From Streptosporangiaceae bacterium (lineage in GTDB: Bacteria > Actinomycetota > Actinomycetes > Streptosporangiales > Streptosporangiaceae): a DNA stretch of 15,276 nucleotides. This document shows positions 1 to 6,272 of this stretch, piece by piece; the stretch's first letter is position 1, and each line of letters starts with the position of its first letter. The stretch lies in assembly GCA_030041195.1 (NCBI GenBank), contig JASHOI010000467.1, positions 1 through 15,276 on the forward strand, written 5' to 3'. The translations under genes and the position numbers were made by a program. The notes beneath the pieces are model-generated. The model was not told where the DNA came from and searched no databases. It worked only from the letters and a program-made list of their open reading frames with translations.

Positions 1-1576
1 GCCGGGAGGGCCTGCGCCGCCTGCGGGCAGCCTGGCGCGGCCCTTGCGTGGCATCGTCGGAGGGTGTCGCGTGGGCCTGGGCGGCCGACCCGGTGCCAGG
101 TTCGCCACCGTCACCGACGGCCACTCCGGACCTGGTCCTGCGCCGGACCCGGTTCCTGAGCTGTCCGGCCTCGCGGCCCTTGGCCGCCTCACCGCGGCCG
201 CCGTGCCGGGCGCCGGTCTCCCTCGCACCGCGAGCGGTGCGCGAGCGGACCCGGCCGGTCTCGCCGATGTCCTCGAGATCCTCGGCCTCGAGGCCGAGGC
301 GGCCTCGCTTGGCGGTCGGCAGCGTGCCGGTGGCGCCCTGCGGGATCCGGAGCGCGCTGTACAGGTGGGTCGATGTCGAGTAGGTCTCCTCGGGCTCCGG
401 CTGGCCGAGGCCGAGGGCCTCGTCGATGAGCTTCCAGCGCTGCAGGTCACTCCAGTCCACGAACGTCACGGCCACGCCGGTGCGCCCGGCCCTTCCGGTC
501 CGGCCGGTGCGGTGCAGGTACGTCTTGTCGTCCTCGGGGCACTCGTAGTTGACCACGTGCGTCACGTCGTCGACATCCAGGCCGCGGGCGGCCACGTCGG
601 TTGCGACCAGCACGTCGACTTTGCCGCTCCGGAACGCCCGCATCGCGCGCTCACGCTGGCTCTGCCCGAGGTCGCCGTGAACGGCGGCGGCGGCGAAACC
701 GCGTGTCGTCAGCGCGGCCGCCACCTGGTCGCAGGCCCGCTTGGTGCGGCAGAAGACGATCGTCAGCCCGCGTCCCTCGGCCTGCAGAACCCTGGCCAGG
801 ACCTCGATCTTGTCCATCTGGTGCGCGCGGAACACGTGCTGCTCGGTGCTCGGCACGTGCGTGGGCTCGTCGTGGTGCTCGGCGCGCACGTGCGTCGGCT
901 GGCTCAGGTGCCGCCGCGCCAGCGTCACCACCTCGCCGGGCATGGTGGCGGAGAACAGCATGGTCTGCCGCTGCTGCGGCGTGTAGCTGAGGATCTTCTC
1001 CACGTCAGGGAGGAACCCCAGATCGAGCATCTTGTCGGCCTCGTCGAGCACGAGCCCGGTGATCTTGGACAGGTCCAGGTGCCGCTGCCGGATCAGGTCG
1101 AGCAGCCGGCCGGGAGTGCCGACCACGATGTCCACGTTCGCCAGCGCTTCGATCTGCGGCTCGTATGCGCGGCCGCCGTACAGCGTGACCACCCGGGCGC
1201 CAAGGCGGGAACCCGCGATCCGCAGGTCGTCGCCGACCTGGATGGCCAGTTCCCTGGTGGGCACCACGACCAGCGAGCGCGGCGCCGAGCGCTTGTCTCC
1301 GGACGTCTCGCCCAGCCGTTGCAGCAGCGGGACGCCGAACGCCAGCGTCTTGCCGGTGCCCGTCCTGGCCTGCCCGATGAGGTCCTGCCCGCCGAGCGCG
1401 ATCGGGAGGGTCAGCGCCTGGATCGGGAACGCTTGCGTGATCCCCGCTGCCTCAAGCGCGGCGCAGATTGGCTCGGCAACGCCGAGGTCGCGAAATGTCG
1501 TGGCGCCTTCGCCGGAGCCGGTCTCGTCGCCGGCTCTCTCACCTTGCGCCTGGTTGTTGTCACGTGTGTCCGGCAT
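1..1576 (-). CDS. DEAD-box ATP-dependent RNA helicase (3' end outside the window)
   Basis: Cytoplasmic superfamily 2 RNA helicase that unwinds or remodels RNA using ATP. Reverse-strand translation shows the family motifs in order (numbered from the ATG at 1576): Q-motif with F28 and Q53, motif I ARTGTGKT at 70-77, PTREL at 106-110, a GG pair at 134-135, TPGR at 154-157, DEAD at 178-181, SAT at 209-211. Further on come VATDVAARGLD and HRTGRTGRAG of the second RecA-like domain. A long Arg/Gly-rich basic tail follows and is still open at position 1, so the C-terminus is missing. The start is uncertain: in-frame ATGs also lie at 1606, 1642 and 1687. The 1576 ATG has a weak GAAGAG upstream and places the Q-motif at a usual distance. 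Divergent from the ferritin-like gene. Synteny recalls the mycobacterial gene annotated rhlE (Rv3211), but I did not assign the subfamily. Confidence 0.93.
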   Translation of the reverse strand, partial: MPDTRDNNQAQGERAGDETGSGEGATTFRDLGVAEPICAALEAAGITQAFPIQALTLPIALGGQDLIGQARTGTGKTLAFGVPLLQRLGETSGDKRSAPRSLVVVPTRELAIQVGDDLRIAGSRLGARVVTLYGGRAYEPQIEALANVDIVVGTPGRLLDLIRQRHLDLSKITGLVLDEADKMLDLGFLPDVEKILSYTPQQRQTMLFSATMPGEVVTLARRHLSQPTHVRAEHHDEPTHVPSTEQHVFRAHQMDKIEVLARVLQAEGRGLTIVFCRTKRACDQVAAALTTRGFAAAAVHGDLGQSQRERAMRAFRSGKVDVLVATDVAARGLDVDDVTHVVNYECPEDDKTYLHRTGRTGRAGRTGVAVTFVDWSDLQRWKLIDEALGLGQPEPEETYSTSTHLYSALRIPQGATGTLPTAKRGRLGLEAEDLEDIGETGRVRSRTARGARETGARHGGRGEAAKGREAGQLRNRVRRRTRSGVAVGDGGEPGTGSAAQAHATPSDDATQGPRQAARRRRRPSR

Positions 1577-1850
1577 GGTGCGCTCTTCGTCGGGCGCCGT
1601 CTGCATGCCGCATGTATCTGTTGTCAGGGCTTCCGCCTCCATCAAGGCCCGCAGTCCGCGGAGCGCTGCTGCGCCCCAGGCCGACATCGCGGGCGATAAT
1701 CCACCCTCCAGTGGGAGCTCAGCGCCGTCATGCGAGGCGCATAGCCACACGCTCACGGAGGAAATCAGCGCGGTGTCTGGGGGGCGTCGCCGCTCCCGGC
1801 AATCGCCGCGCCTTACGCTTCGTTACAACGACGAGTGGGGGTTACCGCAT

Positions 1851-1862
1851 TCCGCATGCGGA
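1851..1862. repeat. 12-bp perfect palindrome
   Basis: TCCGCATGCGGA reads the same on both strands. It lies in the divergent promoter region about 90 bp upstream of the likely GTG start of the ferritin-like gene. It could be a dimeric regulator site; nothing in the sequence says which one. Confidence 0.45.
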
Positions 1863-1870
1863 TTCTGAGA

Positions 1871-1886
1871 CAGTGTACCAACACTG
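1871..1886. promoter_or_regulatory. Operator-like inverted repeat CAGTGT-N4-ACACTG
   Basis: A perfect 6-bp inverted repeat with a 4-nt spacer (CAGTGTACCAACACTG) lies between the divergent helicase and ferritin-like genes. Its right half, CAACACTG, recurs exactly at 3925-3932 in the other divergent promoter region, upstream of ku and the TetR gene group. The geometry fits a TetR-type dimer site, but binding is inference. Confidence 0.4.
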
Positions 1887-1935
1887 AGTGCCGCGACAGC
1901 CACAGGCATGCCGGTCGCGCCCCGCGCTCGCTTGT

Positions 1936-1941
1936 TACGCT
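1936..1941 (+). promoter_or_regulatory. Candidate -10 box of a leaderless promoter
   Basis: TACGCT fits the actinobacterial TANNNT consensus. It ends 6 nt before the GTG at 1948, the spacing expected if transcription starts at the start codon itself. No recognisable -35 element and no Shine-Dalgarno sequence are present, which agrees with a leaderless mRNA. Confidence 0.4.
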
Positions 1942-1947
1942 GCGCTG

Positions 1948-2661
1948 GTGACGCAGAATGACCCCCATGCCGCGGCACCGGAAGGCGCCACCGGGTCCAT
2001 GGATGCGGTGCCGGAACGCGGCAGCAGCCGAGGTGAGGTCGACCTGCTCGGCGTGCTGGCTTATGCCCTGCTTGTGGCTTTCTTCCGTCTTGTCGAAGAT
2101 GCGGTCCTTGCCGAATCGCTTGCCGACAGGGCGGCGCTCGCCGAGATGGCCGTCGCGGAGTTCGGCCATTTCAAGCTGATTCGCGGCCGGCTGGAGGAAC
2201 TGAACGTAAATCCAGACGAGGCAATGCGTCCGTTCGTGGCGGCCATCGACGAATTCCACGCCAGAACCGCGCCATCCGATTGGCTGGAAAGTCTGGTAAA
2301 AGCTTATGTCGGAGATGGCATAGCGGTCGATTTCTGTCGCACCGTGGCCGGGTTGCTCGACCCAGAGACGGCGGAACTTGTCCTTGTCCTTAAGGACACC
2401 GGGCACGCCGAATTCGCAGCCGCCCGGGTGCGGGAGGCCATCGAGGCCGACCCCGCTGTCGCCGGACGCCTGGCGTTGTGGGCACGGCGGCTGATAGGCG
2501 AGGCGCTGGGGCAGGCGCAGCGGGTCGCCGCGGAGCGAGAGGACCTCGCCGCCCTTCTCGCGGGCGGCGAGGTCACCCAGCTAGGGGAGATCGGCCGGAT
2601 GTTCGCGCTGCTGACGGACGCCCACGCGCGGCGTATGGCAGCGCTCGGCCTTAGCGATTAG
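1948..2661 (+). CDS. Ferritin-like fold protein, MiaE-like
   Basis: A 237-aa, mostly helical protein matching the actinobacterial ferritin-like family described as tRNA-(ms2io6A)-hydroxylase-like (MiaE_2). Likely di-iron ligands can be seen: E50 in the first long helix, the ExxH pair E71/H74, and a later segment with D150, H153 and E155. MiaE itself hydroxylates a modified tRNA base with a di-iron centre, but this actinobacterial branch has no established substrate, so the activity is inference. The frame opens at a GTG at 1888. I prefer the GTG at 1948 because the first 20 codons look non-coding and a -10 box sits 6 nt upstream of it. It is divergent from the helicase and converges on DUF3107, an arrangement I recall from mycobacteria (Rv3210c). 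Confidence 0.85.
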   Translation: MTQNDPHAAAPEGATGSMDAVPERGSSRGEVDLLGVLAYALLVAFFRLVEDAVLAESLADRAALAEMAVAEFGHFKLIRGRLEELNVNPDEAMRPFVAAIDEFHARTAPSDWLESLVKAYVGDGIAVDFCRTVAGLLDPETAELVLVLKDTGHAEFAAARVREAIEADPAVAGRLALWARRLIGEALGQAQRVAAEREDLAALLAGGEVTQLGEIGRMFALLTDAHARRMAALGLSD

Positions 2662-2666
2662 CTCTA

Positions 2667-2680
2667 GGCGGATTTCCGCC
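2667..2680. terminator. Small hairpin between convergent genes
   Basis: GGCGG-ATTT-CCGCC forms a short perfect stem in the 24-bp gap between the stop codons of the ferritin-like gene (+) and DUF3107 (-). It has no clear U-tract. The position suits a bidirectional terminator, but five or six base pairs is weak. Confidence 0.35.
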
Positions 2681-2685
2681 CTGGG

Positions 2686-2913
2686 TCAAAGAGTGTTGCC
2701 GAAGCCAATACGGCGCGGCTCGCTGCCGCCAACTTCCAGGTAAGCAATCTTGTCCGCTGGGATCAGCACCCTGCCGCTCTTGTCATCCCCGAGCGTGAAC
2801 ACACCGCCGTCGGCGACCGCCGCGGCAAGGGCGCGCTGCACCTCCTCGAAGGAGGACTTGGTCTCTATGACCAGCTCTCGCGGCACGGACTGAATGCCGA
2901 TCTTGATCTCCAC
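2686..2913 (-). CDS. DUF3107 family protein
   Basis: A 75-aa protein beginning MEIKIGIQSVPREL, the hallmark N-terminus of the actinobacterial DUF3107 family (TB9.4/Rv3208A in M. tuberculosis, from memory). It has an alternating strand-helix-strand pattern with a hydrophilic Phe/Glu-rich helix in the middle and ends with an Arg-Arg-Ile-Gly-Phe motif. The length matches the family. The start is GTG with a GAGGAG Shine-Dalgarno 4 nt upstream. It lies 83 bp downstream of the TetR gene on the same strand and may share its transcript. The family's function is unknown; its steady association with the TetR, ferritin-like and helicase genes is the only clue. Confidence 0.9.
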   Translation of the reverse strand: MEIKIGIQSVPRELVIETKSSFEEVQRALAAAVADGGVFTLGDDKSGRVLIPADKIAYLEVGGSEPRRIGFGNTL

Positions 2914-2996
2914 GGCGCTCCTCTCCGCAATGAGGCTAGCCCGGGGCGGGATCGCGGGGGTCGGTCAGGGCAGGCCCGCGGGTCCGGTCCGGCGGT

Positions 2997-3626
2997 TCAG
3001 GTGGTGCGCGGCCAGCCGCTGATGCCGCGCCAGGCGAGCCGCGCCAGCAGCTGCTCGGCGGCGTCCTTGGGTATCGCCCGGCCGGTGCTCAGCCAGTACC
3101 TGGAGCTGACCTGCGCCATGCCGACCAGAGCCATGCCCAGCAGGTGTGCCTCGTCGTCGGACAGGCCGGCGTCTTCGCGGATGAACTGGCTGATCATGTC
3201 GGCGCAGGCGCGCATCGTGCGGTCCAGGCGTTCCCGCACCGCGGGCTCGTTGCTCAGATCGGACTCGAACACCAGGCGGAACGCCTCGCCCGAGCTGCTG
3301 ACGAAGTCGAAGAACGCTTGGAAGGTTGCGGGCACGCGCTGCTTGTTGTCGGTGGTCGAGGACAGCGCCTCCTGGACGATCCCAACCAGCTCGTCCACGC
3401 TCTCGTCCAGCAACGCGAGATATAGCTCCAGCTTGCCGGGGAAATGCTGGTAGAGCACGGGCTTGCTGACCCCAGCCCGTTCGGCGATTTCGTCCATGGC
3501 TGCCGAGTGGTAACCCTGGGCGACGAATACTTCCTGCGCCGCGCCAAGCAGCTGCCTGCGCCGGGCCGGTCGAGGCAGCCGGGTACCGGCCGGCCCATGC
3601 GATCTAGCCTGGGGCGATGCGGTCAC
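2997..3626 (-). CDS. TetR/AcrR family transcriptional regulator
   Basis: One-component repressor-type regulator of 209 aa. The N-terminal helix-turn-helix is clear: a helix with AAQEVFVAQGY, then MDEIAERAGVSKPVLYQHFPGK, the classic TetR recognition helix ending in YxHF. The C-terminal part is helical and acts as ligand-binding and dimer domain; its ligand cannot be read from sequence. An ATG at 3671 would add 15 residues. I chose the GTG at 3626 because GGAG (3633-3636) sits 6 nt upstream of it and the ATG has no Shine-Dalgarno. TATAGAT at 3653-3659 on the same strand could be a -10 giving a roughly 20-nt leader. It lies between the acidic protein and DUF3107, all on one strand. Corresponds by context to Rv3208-like regulators; the target genes are unknown. 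Confidence 0.92.
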   Translation of the reverse strand: MTASPQARSHGPAGTRLPRPARRRQLLGAAQEVFVAQGYHSAAMDEIAERAGVSKPVLYQHFPGKLELYLALLDESVDELVGIVQEALSSTTDNKQRVPATFQAFFDFVSSSGEAFRLVFESDLSNEPAVRERLDRTMRACADMISQFIREDAGLSDDEAHLLGMALVGMAQVSSRYWLSTGRAIPKDAAEQLLARLAWRGISGWPRTT

Positions 3627-3684
3627 GAGTATCTCCGGATGTCTGCTGTCACATCTATATGACGCACTCATGCAATCTTACGTG

Positions 3685-3867
3685 TCAGCGGTAGTCATCC
3701 TCGTCGAGACTAAGCGCGCGATCCTGTTCGGCCGCGTCTGCCTCGTCTGCCTCGAGAGGCACCTCGTGGGACAGGCTGCCCTCGTCAAGTTCCTCCCCGT
3801 CAGGGATGACATCCTGATCCTGCTCGACGGAGTCGTCCACAGGCCGCTCAAGACCCATCTCACTCAT
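3685..3867 (-). CDS. Small acidic conserved hypothetical protein
   Basis: A 60-aa, strongly acidic protein, MSEMGLERP at the start and LSLDEDDYR at the end, with about one third Asp plus Glu and very few hydrophobic residues, so probably disordered. The segment EVPLEADEADAAEQ resembles a motif I recall in short actinobacterial hypothetical proteins. The frame opens upstream at 3894, but the ATG at 3867 has GAGGAGG ending about 6 nt before it and gives the family-like N-terminus. It is divergent from ku across about 100 bp and sits directly upstream of the TetR gene, so it may head that operon. Function unknown. An overlapping plus-strand frame at 3670-3903 is the shadow. Confidence 0.72.
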   Translation of the reverse strand: MSEMGLERPVDDSVEQDQDVIPDGEELDEGSLSHEVPLEADEADAAEQDRALSLDEDDYR

Positions 3868-3970
3868 GCGTGCCTCCTCGTCCAAGCGATGCATCGAACG
3901 TAGTGCCGATAGGAAGATTCAGGACAACACTGTGGTATCAGTACCCGGGCTAACGGGGTAGGGAGACAGC
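3868..3970. promoter_or_regulatory. Divergent promoter region, acidic protein / ku
   Basis: This 103-bp gap is less GC-rich than its surroundings and must drive both the acidic-protein/TetR group (minus) and ku (plus). It contains CAACACTG (3925-3932), shared with the inverted repeat at 1871-1886, and the short dyad GGTA-TCAG-TACC nearby. GGGAG just before the ATG at 3971 is the ku ribosome binding site. No pair of -35/-10 hexamers is convincing. Confidence 0.45.
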
Positions 3971-5065
3971 ATGCGCAGCATGTGGAAGGGCGCGATTTCT
4001 TTCGGCCTGGTCATGATCCCAATAAAACTCTACGCTGCGACGGAACAGAAGGATATTGCGTTCCGGCAGGTGCATCGCGAGGACGGCGGCCGGATCCGGT
4101 TCCGCAGGGTGTGCTCGATCGACGGGCAAGAGGTTCCGTACGAGGACGTGGCCAAGGGCTACGAGCTGCCGACCGGCGAGATGGTGGTGCTCACCGACGA
4201 GGACCTGGCCGAACTCCCGCTGCCCACGACCCGCAGCATCGAGGTTCTGCACTTCCTCCCAGCGGAACAGCTTGATCCGATTCTGCTCAACCGCAGTTAC
4301 TTCGTCGAGCCGGAGGCGGCCGGAGCGAGGGCGTACGTGCTGCTGCGTGACTCGCTGGAGCGCTCAGGAAAGGTGGCGCTTGCCCTGGTCGCACTCAGGC
4401 AGCGCGAGTCGCTGGCCACGCTGCGCACCAGGGACGGGCTGCTCGTGCTGGAGACGCTGCTCTGGCCCGACGAGGTCCGCAGGCCAGACTTCCCGTTCCT
4501 CGAAGACGACATCGAGGTGCGGTCGCAGGAGCTGAAGATGGCGGCGTCGCTGATCGAGTCGATGACCGTGGACTTCGACCCCGACGAGTATCACGACAGC
4601 TATCGCGAGGCGCTGCAGGAACTCGTGAACGCGAAGGTCGAGGGCCGCGAGGTGGTGCAGCCGGAGGGGCTGGCCGAGGCCGCCGAGCCGACCAGCCTGG
4701 CCGATGCGCTCAAGGCGAGCCTGGCCGCCGCCCGGCAGGCGCCGCGCCGCGCTGGTGAGGTCACCGCGGAGGTGAAGGAGCCGCGCCGGGAGCTCGAGGG
4801 CGGCACGAAGCCGCGCGGGTCGGGCACCGCGAAGACCGGCGCAGCGAGAGGCCGGACCAGGGCGGGCGCCGGCAAGGCGAGCGGGGCCGGCAGCGACGAG
4901 AGCGCGACCGGCACCGAAGGAAGCGGGACCGGCAGGAGCCGGAGCAGAGCCAGCGCGGCCAAGACCGGAACCACGAAGGAGCCGGCGGCCAAGGAGGGCC
5001 AGCCGACCGCTGCGAAGCCGGACGCCGCACCGACGGGATCGCGGGCAAGGCGCCGGGCCAGCTGA
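3971..5065 (+). CDS. ku: Bacterial Ku, DNA end-binding protein for non-homologous end joining
   Basis: Ku forms a ring-shaped homodimer that threads onto broken DNA ends and recruits LigD for end joining. The N-terminus MRSMWKGAISFGLVMIPIKLY is diagnostic. The core, with RRVCSIDGQEV, YELPTGEMVVLTDEDL and EVLHFLPAEQLDPILLNRSYF, covers roughly residues 1-255, including the Leu/Glu-rich region ending near MTVDFDPDEYHD. Residues from about 265 to 364 form a low-complexity tail rich in Lys, Arg, Ala, Gly and Thr, so the protein is much longer than a minimal Ku (about 270 aa). Basic tails in actinobacterial Ku are known to affect DNA binding. No ligD is in the window. The gene stands alone between the divergent acidic-protein gene and a 250-bp gap. 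Confidence 0.96.
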   Translation: MRSMWKGAISFGLVMIPIKLYAATEQKDIAFRQVHREDGGRIRFRRVCSIDGQEVPYEDVAKGYELPTGEMVVLTDEDLAELPLPTTRSIEVLHFLPAEQLDPILLNRSYFVEPEAAGARAYVLLRDSLERSGKVALALVALRQRESLATLRTRDGLLVLETLLWPDEVRRPDFPFLEDDIEVRSQELKMAASLIESMTVDFDPDEYHDSYREALQELVNAKVEGREVVQPEGLAEAAEPTSLADALKASLAAARQAPRRAGEVTAEVKEPRRELEGGTKPRGSGTAKTGAARGRTRAGAGKASGAGSDESATGTEGSGTGRSRSRASAAKTGTTKEPAAKEGQPTAAKPDAAPTGSRARRRAS

Positions 5066-5073
5066 CCCGGCGC
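5050..5073 (+). terminator. Hairpin across the ku stop codon
   Basis: GCGCCGGG and CCCGGCGC form a perfect 8-bp stem with an 8-nt loop containing the ku stop codon (TGA at 5063-5065). It is GC-rich and stable but has no following T-run, so it may act as a U-less terminator or a 3'-end stabiliser. It could also be chance in such GC-rich DNA. Confidence 0.35.
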
Positions 5074-5157
5074 GTCTCCGGCCACAACCGCAGCGCCGCT
5101 TCCATGACCCCGGCGGGTTCAGCCTCTGACACCCCCGCCCACCGCTGGCGCGTCGAA

Positions 5158-5204
5158 GATCTAGGAGGATCAGCGGCGGCATATGCACGCGGACCTCCTA
5201 GATC
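5158..5204. repeat. Perfect 11-bp inverted repeat with 25-bp spacer
   Basis: GATCTAGGAGG at 5158-5168 is matched by CCTCCTAGATC at 5194-5204. The spacer contains the palindrome GCATATGC (5179-5186), and a further AGATC-N4-GATCT dyad overlaps the right arm (5200-5213). It lies in the ku/hydrolase gap, about 110 bp upstream of the hydrolase start. It has no T-run. It could be a structured RNA element, an operator pair or a small repeat element; no gene is attached to it. Confidence 0.5.
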
Positions 5205-5300
5205 ATTGGATCTTGAACGCGGGGTTGGCGGGGCGTGGGTGCGGGGGTTCGCGGCGACCTCGGGGGGAGTTTGCGGAGGGCGGAGGCCGGCCCGGGTAGG

Positions 5301-5306
5301 TATTGT
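5301..5306 (+). promoter_or_regulatory. Candidate -10 box for hydrolase-nagA-SIS operon
   Basis: TATTGT fits TANNNT and is part of the only T-rich stretch in this gap. It ends 8 nt before the ATG at 5315, so transcription would start at or just before the start codon; no Shine-Dalgarno is present. No -35 at standard spacing is evident. Confidence 0.35.
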
Positions 5307-5314
5307 TTTTGTTC

Positions 5315-6259
5315 ATGACTGATCCGATCGCCGCGTGGCCCGGGGAGCTCGTTCCGGCGGGGAGCGGCGAGCTTTTTGTGCGCAGCGCGCCGGCGCCCGA
5401 GGGTGCCGAGCCCGCGCTTTTCGTGCACGGGCTCGGCGGATCGGGTACCAACTGGACCGACCTGATGGACCTGCTGCGCAAGCCTCCGGCAGGCCGCCCG
5501 GACGAGCCCGCGCTGGCCTGCGACGCCGTTGACCTTCCCGGGTTCGGCTTCTCGCCGGTGCCCGCGAGCGGCGACTACTCCATCGACGCGATGGCCAAAT
5601 CGGTCGGCGAGCTGATCGACGGGCGCGGGCGCTGGCCGGTGCACCTCGCGGGCAACTCGCTGGGGGGCGCGGTTTGCGTGCGGCTGGCCGCGCGGCGGCC
5701 CGATCTGGTGCGAACCCTCACGCTGATTTCGCCGGCCCTGCCGGACCTGCGGCCTCGCGTGCTGCCGATGCGGCTGACCTTGATGTGCGCACCGGGGCTC
5801 GGCCCCTGGCTGCTGAACCGGGTGGGGCAGCGCGTTCCGGCGCGGAGCAGGGCCGCGCTCGCGATCAGGGACGTGTTCGCGGATCCGGGTGCGGTGCACC
5901 CCAAGCGCCTGGCCGAGGAGGTCGCCGAGCTGACCCGCAGGGACGGGCTCGGGTACGCGGACACCGTGCTGCTGGCCGCCGCGCGCGCGATCGTCACCGA
6001 GTACGTCCGCCGCGGGCCGCGCTCGCTGTGGCACGACGCGGCCAGGGTGAAGGCGCCGACGCTGGTGCTCTATGGCAGCCATGACCGGCTGGTCAGGCCC
6101 GCCATGGCCGGGCTCACGGCGCGTTCCTTCCGCGGGGCCCGGGTGGTGGTGCTGTCCCGCACCGGCCACGTGGCGATGATGGAACGGCCCGGCCTCGTCG
6201 CCATCCAGATGCGGGACCTGTTCGCCGCCGCCAGGTACCCGGCTCCGGCCTCGGGCTAG
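5315..6259 (+). CDS. Alpha/beta hydrolase
   Basis: A 314-aa alpha/beta-hydrolase-fold enzyme, no signal peptide, probably cytoplasmic. Counting from the ATG at 5315, the oxyanion-hole motif HGLGGSG starts at residue 38. The nucleophile elbow GNSLGG places Ser115, the acid is Asp257 in LYGSHDRLV, and the base is His285 in RTGHVAMMERP. The triad is complete, so an esterase, lipase or C-C hydrolase-type activity is expected; the substrate is unknown. A TTG four codons upstream (5303) is possible, but the ATG fits the -10 box at 5301-5306. The stop lies 13 bp before the proposed nagA start and the three plus-strand genes look co-transcribed. I recall similar hydrolases near the TetR/DUF3107 block in other actinobacteria, so it may instead belong to that group. 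Confidence 0.9.
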   Translation: MTDPIAAWPGELVPAGSGELFVRSAPAPEGAEPALFVHGLGGSGTNWTDLMDLLRKPPAGRPDEPALACDAVDLPGFGFSPVPASGDYSIDAMAKSVGELIDGRGRWPVHLAGNSLGGAVCVRLAARRPDLVRTLTLISPALPDLRPRVLPMRLTLMCAPGLGPWLLNRVGQRVPARSRAALAIRDVFADPGAVHPKRLAEEVAELTRRDGLGYADTVLLAAARAIVTEYVRRGPRSLWHDAARVKAPTLVLYGSHDRLVRPAMAGLTARSFRGARVVVLSRTGHVAMMERPGLVAIQMRDLFAAARYPAPASG

Positions 6260-6272
6260 AACGGGCATCGCG

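Larger units (their letters stand above)
1577..1947. other. Divergent intergenic region between helicase and ferritin-like gene
   Basis: About 370 bases without a convincing gene; the helicase may start as far upstream as 1687, which would shorten it. It holds a 12-bp perfect palindrome (1851-1862), a 16-bp inverted repeat (1871-1886) and a TANNNT -10-like hexamer at 1936-1941. Reading frames crossing it lack typical actinobacterial codon bias. Both flanking genes are presumably transcribed outward from here. Confidence 0.6.

Noticed and set aside
44..1699. 551-codon open frame on the plus strand
   Set aside because: It is the antisense shadow of the DEAD-box helicase; the minus strand carries every helicase motif in one frame, while the plus frame has no recognisable domain.
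1813..2406. 197-codon minus-strand frame over the ferritin-like gene
   Set aside because: Composition is not protein-like, and the opposite strand encodes a conserved helical family with metal ligands.
3670..3903. 77-codon plus-strand frame opposite the acidic protein
   Set aside because: It lacks a Shine-Dalgarno and conserved pattern, while the minus strand has GAGGAGG before an ATG and a typical acidic composition.
4364..5188. 274-codon minus-strand frame over the ku tail
   Set aside because: Shadow frame created by the GC-rich repetitive codons of the Ku tail; no domain and no ribosome binding site.
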